A DNA stretch of 7,186 nucleotides from Lachnospiraceae bacterium (lineage in GTDB: Bacteria > Bacillota > Clostridia > Lachnospirales > Lachnospiraceae): positions 1 through 7,186 of the forward strand of contig CAAFNG010000130.1 in assembly GCA_900764225.1 (NCBI GenBank). The letters run 5' to 3'. The notes under the pieces are model-generated. The model was not told where the DNA came from. It did not search any database and saw only the letters and a list, made by a program, of their open reading frames with translations. Both the position numbers and the translations under genes were made by a program. The number at the start of each line of letters is the position of its first letter. The stretch's first letter is position 1. Shown one piece after another: positions 1 through 5,373 of the stretch.

Positions 1-30
1 CGTGGGCTCGGAGATGTGTATAAGAGACAG
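1..30 (+). other. Nextera transposase adapter remnant (artefact)
   Basis: These bases match the last 30 bases of the Illumina Nextera read-2 transposase adapter, including the complete 19-base mosaic end AGATGTGTATAAGAGACAG at 12-30. This is library-preparation sequence left in the assembly, not genomic DNA. It marks an artificial contig end inside the coding region that follows. Genomic sequence resumes at base 31, with an eight-T run at 33-40. The match is by recall of the known adapter sequence and is exact over its length. Confidence 0.97.
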
Positions 31-2422
31 CCTTTTTTTTCTTGTCCTCAGGCAGTGAGTTATAAGCGATTTTGGCATCTGTGATCTTTTCCTCACTTTT
101 AAGTGTTACCTTTCCAATTCCGGCAATCAGCTTTTCTACATTTTTTATTTCTACTTCCTGAGCTGCCTTATAAGCTTTCAGAAGTTTTTCCTGATCTTCT
201 TTCGTAATAACTGATTTCTGTGCTGAATTCAGTCCGTTATAGGCAGCATAAGCAGTAATCACCTGCTGAAAATTATTCATTGTAATCTCTTCCGGTAAAG
301 CTTCAATCAGCTTAATCACCTCAGAAGCTTTTTCCCTGTCTGACTTTATCGCTATATCAGTCATATCATAAAGTGAGTTCTGTCCGTTCTTCATACGGCT
401 GTATGCAGTCATTGCATAATACGCCTGCTCTGTAGCCATCTGATCGTATCCACTGCTCATTACATGCCGGAATCCGCCCTCACCGGTATAATAGCTTAAA
501 AGTCCCTGTAAAAGAGAATTGCCGTTTTTAATAAAACGCGAATCTTTATCACAGTCAATCCCCATTGCAGACAAGCCTGCCACAACCTGAGAACAGCTCT
601 CTGATGTGCTGTGTCCCATGGTTCCAAAAGTTCCGTCTGAAAGCTGCATGGAAGAAAGCTTCGAAACAGCTCTGTCCACAGCTGCCTTTACAGATGAATT
701 GCTGTTATAATATGGAGCCAGTGCCTGCAGTGCCATTCCTGTCATGTCGCTGTCTGCTCCGCCGAAAATACTCCATCCTCCGCCGGATACTTCATTTTTC
801 AAAATGTCATCAATCAGTTTTTCCCTTGTGGTCTGATTCTTTCCTTCTTCAGCTTCCGGAATCTCATAATCATGACTGTCAAAAGCAATTAAAGCCCATA
901 TAGTTCCATTTACTCCCTGCCATATTGTCTGATCAAAATCCGATAATGGCTGCAGAAGATTATAACCGCCTACATCAGTAACATCTTCTCCAATAGCAGT
1001 CAGGCCGAGAATCGTTCTGGAATATTCACTGTATTTTTTTGCATGAAGTATACCCTGTTTTTCTTTAACTGTGTTTACCACATTTGAAAGATAACGATTG
1101 TAAACGGATGAATCTACAGGCTGCCCGCTTCTTTTAAGCCCTATGATCATCCATTCACCGTAAATACTTGCATTTTCCGGAGCACTTTTTTCCGCCATGG
1201 AAGCCAGATATTCACCAGTTGCTTTATACGTAACTGCAAAATTTACTTTTTGTGAAGAAGCCACTTCAGCTTCTCCGGCAGAAAAATCCTCCTCGGAATC
1301 CATCGCATATGTTTCTGTCTGTTCTTCCTGCGAATCATTTTTCTTAGTGAGCGTTATCGCATAAATTTCGCCATAACCTTCCTGATCCTTCGCCGTGAAA
1401 ATATAAGTCTCCTGGTTTTCTTTCAGATGACAGAGATAGGAATTTCCATCGATCTGAGTCCACTCCTCATCTCTTTCGCCTCTTTCATAATAAGTCATCT
1501 GATCGCCATCCGGATCCCGGAAGATTTCATCAAGTAATACATTCCAGTATCCTTCTGTTTCATATGTTTCATTTTCCGGAATGTTTTCCTGGCGTACCGG
1601 GAGATGATTAACATAATCCAGTGACTCTGCTGTTTCTTCGTTTTCATCATCTGCACTGTTATTTTCCGCATTATCCTCATCAATATTTACGTCATTGCCT
1701 GCGCTGTCACTTTCAGGTGCAGCCAGTTCCTCTGTTGCATCAGCGTCCGTATCTTCATTGGCGGCATCTTCCGTATAATCTTCAACTGTACTGGGATTTT
1801 CAGCTTCTGATGTCTCTTTATTTTCTGCAGCACTTTCACTTTCGTCCGGACTTTCCAGCTGTTCTTCCTGCCCGTCCGCAGAGTCGGTACTATCATTATC
1901 ACCCGGTTCTTCCTCCAGCACCTGTATGCAGACTGTCCTGCTTTCTATATACGCATTCTCATCTGTTTCATCTGCATTCCAGACTCTGACCTTATAATAA
2001 AAGGTTCCTGCTATATCTGTAGGAGGTGCATATTCCGCTTCTGTTTCGTATTCTTCTGTTTTCTCTGACTGGTTTTCCTGATCCTCCTGCTTCTCTTCCT
2101 GATCGGTTTTCTCTGTGTCTGATTTTTTTATTTCCTGAAAGTTCTCATTATCTTCACTTTTCAGCCACAGGTATTTCAGATATTCTTCATTTTCTGTCCT
2201 GATCTTTAAAGGTTCTGCCTCTTCATTAAGATAATAAGTAACTGTTTCTTCCGGAAGGTCTTCTGAAATCACAGGTATCTCATTCTCTTCCGGTTCCAGT
2301 CCGGAAGCAAAATCTTCAATCTCTTCCGTATTCTCACTGGATGCCATAACCGGCATAACTGTCACAGACTGTCCAAAAAGGGTAGCCGTCAACATCAGTG
2401 CCAGAAATCTTTTTCTCTGCAT
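31..2422 (-). CDS. Secreted acidic protein with squalene-cyclase/prenyltransferase-like barrel (3' truncated)
   Basis: An uninterrupted frame runs from ATG at 2422 to the adapter junction, giving about 797 residues with the C-terminus missing. Residues 1-28 are a signal peptide (MQRKRF, then a hydrophobic core ending near VMAS). Residues about 80-165 look like a bacterial Ig-like domain (LKYLW, later APPTDIAGTFYYKVRVWN) split by a Glu/Lys/Gln insert at 97-128. Residues 168-272 are a Glu/Asp/Ser/Asn linker. About 273-370 resembles a cadherin-like domain (FRDPDGDQMTYY). Residues 393-690 form the alpha/alpha-barrel family domain, with repeats GGGWSIFGG, SDGTFGTMG and GEGGFRH each followed by a helix such as MTGMALQALAPYY. 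The rest is three-helix modules (AYAAYNGL, AKIAYNSL). I see no DxDD or prenyltransferase zinc site, so ligand binding or structure is likelier than catalysis. AAAGGGAG lies 8 bases before ATG. It follows the FecR-DUF4430 gene by 20 bases, in one operon. Confidence 0.9.
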
Positions 2423-2430
2423 ATCTTTTA

Positions 2431-2438
2431 CTCCCTTT
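2431..2438 (-). promoter_or_regulatory. Ribosome binding site of the barrel-protein gene
   Basis: On the minus strand AAAGGGAG sits 8 bases upstream of the ATG at 2422, inside the 20-base gap after the stop codon of the preceding gene. It supports that start codon and independent translation initiation on a shared transcript. Confidence 0.75.
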
Positions 2439-2442
2439 GCTG

Positions 2443-3960
2443 TCATTCACCGTTATAGTCTGCGCCAACATCAGCACCAAGACCGTTACAGGTGAAGCAC
2501 CATACAATATCATCTCCGTCTTCCAGTGTATATTTGGAGCATCCATAATTAGGAAACCATCCATTTACTTTAAACATCCAGCCTGACTGTGCACCACAGT
2601 CAAATTCATAAAGATTATTAATTCCCTGAATATAATAACTGTCATACATTGGTGTCCAGGAATATTCCAGCTGGATTCCTGCATAATCGCAGACTCTCTG
2701 GAGTACATCAAAAACAGTTTCTCCTTCTGAGAACTCTACTGTGCTGGTATCCAGGATAATTCCGTTTGACGGTACGTATGCCTCTTTTCCGGAAGTAAGA
2801 TCATCCATATTATCAAGAATGGTATCGCAGCGAATCGTGATCGTACACTGCCGGATATCTGAAGAGTCGGTATCTGTATCATTATTGTAATCATCATCTG
2901 CTGTGTTATCCGTATTTACATCATCATTTGTATTGGCATCTGCATCCGCATTGGTGTCTGAGCCTGCATCTGCACTTTCGTCCGTATCCGCAGCAGATAT
3001 ATCTTCTCCATTTTCTGTCGAACTGTCTGTAGTGTTCTCAGATGCATCTGGTGTGTATTCCTCTACGGAGCTTTCCCCTACACTTTCATTGGCTGTGCCT
3101 GCATCTGTGCTCTGATTACCAGATTTATCACTATTTTTATTACTGTTATTTTTATTACTGCTTGCTTTATTTTCCGATTTTCCAGAAGTTTTGGGGATCT
3201 TGTTTGCAGAGGACAGACTTTTTTCCAGAGCTGCTTTTTTCTCTGCGGCTCTGTCATCCAGTACTTTCTGAAGTTCATCTGCTGTGAAACACAGTTCCTC
3301 TTTGTCCTGGCATCCCATCAGCTGCTGAATCATGTATTCGTTTAATGATCCTGCCGAAATTTTACTTGTTTCGACTTTCCAGTTTCCATCTTCGTCTTTG
3401 GTTATCTGGGCACTTTCACCGGCATTTACAGTAGCAGTACTGCCATCTGCTCCATCCAGTTCCAGCTCATCTTTAAAAACATAAATAACGCCGCTGCCAG
3501 ACTGTGCACTGACAGAAAAAACGCCCTTTTCAAAAGTAATCTTATTTTCATCAAAAGTAAGCTCTGTCTTTCCGACTGAATCTATAAAATCCGAAAAAAT
3601 CTCTCCCTGTTCAACTGAAAATCTGAGATTATTTTTTTCTGCTGATTCTGCAGTAAGCTTTGTATTGGCATTCAGCGAAAGAATATTTTTTTCATCGGCC
3701 AAAAGCTCTGCCGTGGTTCCGTTTTTGGTTTCGATCGTATCTCCGTCTCTCAGCGGAACATTTTTTTCAAGTCCGTATCCTACTCCGTTTCTCTCGATAT
3801 TCGCTACACCTTTTACATCCTTTGTCATCAGAACGCTGTCTGTGCCTTTATCAAACCACCCTTTCAGGTTTCCTACTGCCATAACTCCGCATCCGGCAAT
3901 AACCAGGATCAGCACTACCATAATCACATTAAACAGCGTCTTTTTCTTTTTACTTTCCAT
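2443..3960 (-). CDS. Membrane-anchored FecR-like / DUF4430 protein
   Basis: The protein has 505 residues. The start is ATG at 3960, four bases after AAAGGAGG; an in-frame GTG at 3981 lies upstream of that site and has none of its own. A basic KKKK tail precedes a hydrophobic segment at 9-29. IAGC at 21-24 fits a lipobox, so it is either a lipoprotein or a signal-anchored protein facing outward. Residues about 43-190 follow the FecR pattern: VPLRDGDTIETKNG, LSLNANTKL, FSVEQGEIF, ITFEKGVFSV, VNAGESAQI. Next come a charged helix (about 226-255), a Ser/Asn/Lys stretch, and an Asp/Thr/Asn linker to about 366. Residues about 370-490 are a DUF4430 (transcobalamin C-terminal-like) domain, shown by SGWMFKVNGWFPNYG and LEDGDDIVW, with seven cysteines. 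FecR domains are known from iron-signalling regulators and from cell-envelope proteins. Here the likely role is surface ligand sensing or capture with the barrel protein encoded 20 bases downstream; that role is inference. Confidence 0.9.
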   Translation of the reverse strand: MESKKKKTLFNVIMVVLILVIAGCGVMAVGNLKGWFDKGTDSVLMTKDVKGVANIERNGVGYGLEKNVPLRDGDTIETKNGTTAELLADEKNILSLNANTKLTAESAEKNNLRFSVEQGEIFSDFIDSVGKTELTFDENKITFEKGVFSVSAQSGSGVIYVFKDELELDGADGSTATVNAGESAQITKDEDGNWKVETSKISAGSLNEYMIQQLMGCQDKEELCFTADELQKVLDDRAAEKKAALEKSLSSANKIPKTSGKSENKASSNKNNSNKNSDKSGNQSTDAGTANESVGESSVEEYTPDASENTTDSSTENGEDISAADTDESADAGSDTNADADANTNDDVNTDNTADDDYNNDTDTDSSDIRQCTITIRCDTILDNMDDLTSGKEAYVPSNGIILDTSTVEFSEGETVFDVLQRVCDYAGIQLEYSWTPMYDSYYIQGINNLYEFDCGAQSGWMFKVNGWFPNYGCSKYTLEDGDDIVWCFTCNGLGADVGADYNGE

Positions 3961-3964
3961 TTTT

Positions 3965-3972
3965 CCTCCTTT
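3965..3972 (-). promoter_or_regulatory. Ribosome binding site that decides the FecR-DUF4430 start
   Basis: The minus-strand AAAGGAGG is separated from the ATG at 3960 by four A residues. It falls inside the longer frame opened by the GTG at 3981, so the GTG start would translate the ribosome binding site itself. This favours the 505-residue protein over the 512-residue version. Confidence 0.85.
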
Positions 3973-3992
3973 TTTCTGCACAAAAGAGCAAC

Positions 3993-4040
3993 AAAAAAGG
4001 TAACGGAAAATAATCCCTCTTTAAAGGGAATCCGTTACCT
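3993..4040 (-). terminator. Intrinsic terminator in the 5' leader (candidate attenuator)
   Basis: Read on the minus strand, AGGTAACGGA (4040-4031) pairs perfectly with TCCGTTACCT (4007-3998) over 10 bp. A nested 5-bp stem (4025-4029 with 4014-4018) lies inside, and six T residues follow (3998-3993). The hairpin lies downstream of the promoter at 4183-4211 and ends about 32 bases before the ATG of the FecR-DUF4430 gene. It can therefore stop transcription before the operon unless the leader folds otherwise. The plus-strand reading has no T run after the hairpin, so it is not the terminator of a plus-strand gene. Confidence 0.85.
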
Positions 4041-4176
4041 GATAGACGTTCCTATGCGCAAACAAATGCTTCTACCTTACACATAAAGAAAAACGGCCTG
4101 CCGACTATACGACATCGCACTTATATGTACAGGAATTACGCCTGTTTGCCTGTATTTCTCCCTGTATGAAATTTAT
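3993..4176 (-). ncRNA. Structured leader RNA, class unidentified
   Basis: This is the transcript expected from the promoter at 4183-4211 up to the terminator, about 185 nt with no convincing ORF. Visible structure on the minus strand includes a hairpin ACAGG-CGTAATT-CCTGT (4145-4129); a short stem TGCG/CGTA near 4118-4107; a hairpin CGG-CAGG-CCG (4103-4094); a possible 7-bp long-range pairing GCAAACA (4149-4143) with TGTTTGC (4064-4058); and the terminal terminator. Together they look like an aptamer plus expression platform, or a small RNA released by termination. I could not match it to any riboswitch class I know, including cobalamin, c-di-GMP-I and II, c-di-AMP, T-box and guanidine. Confidence 0.5.
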
Positions 4177-4194
4177 ACTAAAAGTATAGTTCAT
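4166..4194. promoter_or_regulatory. Inverted repeat over the operon -10 box (possible operator)
   Basis: The perfect dyad TATACT-AAA-AGTATA (4174-4188) is flanked by a second pair of complementary arms, ATGAA (4166-4170) and TTCAT (4190-4194), offset by two bases. It overlaps the -10 box and the predicted transcription start of the minus-strand operon, which is where a repressor operator could sit. AT-rich -10 boxes can form such dyads by chance, so the assignment is weak. Confidence 0.3.
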
Positions 4195-4211
4195 TTCCTG
4201 TTATCTGTCAA
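4183..4211 (-). promoter_or_regulatory. Sigma-A-type promoter of the FecR-DUF4430/barrel operon
   Basis: On the minus strand a consensus -35 TTGACA (4211-4206) is followed after exactly 17 bases by TATACT (4188-4183). Transcription would start near 4176, giving a leader of roughly 215 bases before the ATG at 3960. The -10 box forms half of a perfect inverted repeat, TATACT-aaa-AGTATA (4174-4188). Confidence 0.85.
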
Positions 4212-4231
4212 ATAAAAAGCGTCAAAAACAA

Positions 4232-4260
4232 TTGTATATAATTCTTTTCTGTGCTATAAT
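4232..4260 (+). promoter_or_regulatory. Promoter of the LRR gene (extended -10)
   Basis: TTGTAT (4232-4237) and TATAAT (4255-4260) are separated by 17 bases, and TG at 4252-4253 gives an extended -10. Transcription would start near 4267, leaving a leader of about 208 bases before the ATG at 4475. It is back to back with the minus-strand promoter, with 20 bases between the two -35 boxes, so the two transcripts diverge from one small control region. Confidence 0.65.
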
Positions 4261-4266
4261 AATCAG

Positions 4267-4474
4267 ACACCCAAATAATAAATTTAGACATTTTCAAGTA
4301 TTTATTAACGATTATACTATATCGTATGAAAAGGAAATAAGTGTAACTGTATAAGTCAGAAGACTTGCTTGGAAATATTGCCTACCATTACACGTGTGAT
4401 AAACAAAGAAGTCTTTTTTGGATATCGTATCTGCCTGTGATGCGGTGTCTTTTTTATGTCAAAGGAGTCTTTTT
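4267..4474 (+). other. Long 5' leader of the LRR gene with alternative hairpins
   Basis: This untranslated stretch has no convincing ORF. AAGTC-AGAA-GACTT (4353-4366) forms a compact hairpin. The arm AAGACTT (4360-4366) can instead pair with AAGTCTT (4409-4415), which runs into a T6 tract (4414-4419) and looks like a weak terminator. GTGTAA (4341-4346) can pair with TTACAC (4388-4393). The overlapping pairings suggest possible attenuation, but the stems are short and the terminator loop is long, so confidence is low. Confidence 0.3.
4461..4467 (+). promoter_or_regulatory. Ribosome binding site of the LRR gene
   Basis: AAAGGAG is followed by a seven-base T-rich spacer and the ATG at 4475. It supports that start over the in-frame TTG at 4418, which has no such site upstream. 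Confidence 0.8.
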
Positions 4475-5302
4475 ATGTCAGGTACTTATTACAGATCCAA
4501 CCGCGTTATTTCCAAAACCAATGCCAGGAACTATCTTTCCCAAAATGTAAAGATTCCTGCGCCTGTTGAATATATCGCTTCCGAAGCATTTCAGAAGAAA
4601 ACCAAGATTTCTTCCGTCTGTTTTCCGGATACACTGAAGAATATCGGAGCCAGAACCTTTCAGGGCTGTTCTCTTCTGACAGAGGTCGATCTTCCCACAC
4701 AGGTGGAGACTTTAGGTTCCAACGTTTTTTCTCAGTGCAATTCCCTGGAAAAAGTCACTCTTTCCCAATCACTTTCCTCAATCCCAAAAGCTGCCTTTCA
4801 GGAAAACCGTAAGCTTGGATGCATAATTTTTCCGGATAATTCCCAGATTTCCCGTATTCGTTCCGAGGCTTTTTCGCAGTGTACCTCTCTGGAATCACTG
4901 GATCTTCCTCCCGCGCTTACAGAAATTGAGGCTCGCGCTTTTTACAAATGCAAAAATCTCTCCTCTGTAAATTTCCCGGAGGGACTGAAGCAGATCGGCA
5001 AAGAAGCTTTTTACTTCTGTGCAATCGATCATCTGAAGCTTCCTCAGTCTCTGGAAGTACTGGAGGAAAGTGCCTTTTTCAAATGTAAGAATCTTACTCA
5101 TGTCTGTCTTCCTACAGGTATCCGCTATATCGGCAAATGGGTCTTTCACGGCTGTAACCGTATGAAGTATCTGGAGATTCACCATAATCCGGATTTTATC
5201 GGTTCCTGGATCATCAACCGTGCATGCACGATCCGATGCTATAAGGGTTCTAAAGTAGATGACTACTGCAAAGAATTTGATTTTAACGTTGAATATCTTT
5301 AA
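4475..5302 (+). CDS. BspA-type leucine-rich-repeat (LRR_5) protein without signal peptide
   Basis: The protein has 275 residues, starting MSGTYYRSNRV after a good ribosome binding site. From about residue 25 it is a run of roughly nine to ten 22-24-residue LRR_5 repeats with the pattern I-xx-AF-xx-C-xx-L-xx-V-x-L/F-P-xx-L-xx-I. Clear examples are LTEIEARAFYKCKNLSSV, LKQIGKEAFYFCAIDHL and IRYIGKWVFHGCNRMKYL. It ends with the capping sequence typical of this family (CYKGSKVDDYCKEF). Such repeats form a curved solenoid that binds proteins, and most relatives are secreted surface adhesins. This one has no signal peptide, membrane segment or wall anchor, so it may act inside the cell or leave by another route. 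It has its own promoter, diverges from the FecR-DUF4430 operon and ends at a bidirectional terminator. No specific function can be assigned. Confidence 0.92.
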   Translation: MSGTYYRSNRVISKTNARNYLSQNVKIPAPVEYIASEAFQKKTKISSVCFPDTLKNIGARTFQGCSLLTEVDLPTQVETLGSNVFSQCNSLEKVTLSQSLSSIPKAAFQENRKLGCIIFPDNSQISRIRSEAFSQCTSLESLDLPPALTEIEARAFYKCKNLSSVNFPEGLKQIGKEAFYFCAIDHLKLPQSLEVLEESAFFKCKNLTHVCLPTGIRYIGKWVFHGCNRMKYLEIHHNPDFIGSWIINRACTIRCYKGSKVDDYCKEFDFNVEYL

Positions 5303-5357
5303 ATAAAAAACGGCTCTGCTTCACATCATTATTTTCTGTGAAGCAGAGCCATTTTTT
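5303..5357. terminator. Bidirectional intrinsic terminator between convergent genes
   Basis: GGCTCTGCTTCAC (5312-5324) pairs perfectly with GTGAAGCAGAGCC (5338-5350) over 13 bp around a 13-base loop. The plus strand continues with ATTTTTTG, and the minus strand with GTTTTTTATTT. The hairpin lies in the 71-base gap between the stop codons of the LRR gene and the DUF4430/Big2 gene and can terminate both. Confidence 0.93.
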
Positions 5358-5373
5358 GTTCTTATTTTTCTGT

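Noticed and set aside
393..1245. Hopanoid or isoprenoid cyclase activity of the barrel protein
   Set aside because: The repeats resemble the squalene-cyclase/prenyltransferase superfamily, but no DxDD acid motif or zinc-ligand set is visible and the protein is exported. An enzyme call is not justified.
565..1989. Plus-strand ORFs at 565-903 and 1621-1989
   Set aside because: They lie opposite the continuous frame of the barrel protein, lack ribosome binding sites and give Cys/His/Leu/Pro-rich translations typical of antisense frames.
2334..2564. Minus-strand ORF across the junction of the two operon genes
   Set aside because: It overlaps the end of one supported gene and the start of the next in another frame, and its translation has no recognisable domain.
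3961..3981. Upstream GTG start at 3981 for the FecR-DUF4430 protein
   Set aside because: The extra seven codons contain the ribosome binding site of the ATG at 3960, and nothing resembling one precedes the GTG.
4089..4103. Second terminator in the leader (CGG-CAGG-CCG followed by five Ts, minus strand)
   Set aside because: The stem is only three base pairs with a four-base loop, too weak to terminate on its own.
3993..4176. Cobalamin riboswitch in the operon leader
   Set aside because: The hairpin ACAGG-CGTAATT-CCTGT recalls the P5 loop of cobalamin aptamers, and the encoded DUF4430 domain makes the idea attractive. However, no B12 box, no CCACTG-like junction and no proper GGGAA element in the right order could be found. 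A covariance-model search is needed before any claim.
4418..4474. Upstream TTG start for the LRR protein
   Set aside because: No ribosome binding site precedes it, and the added residues are not LRR or signal-peptide sequence. The ATG at 4475 has AAAGGAG at the right distance.
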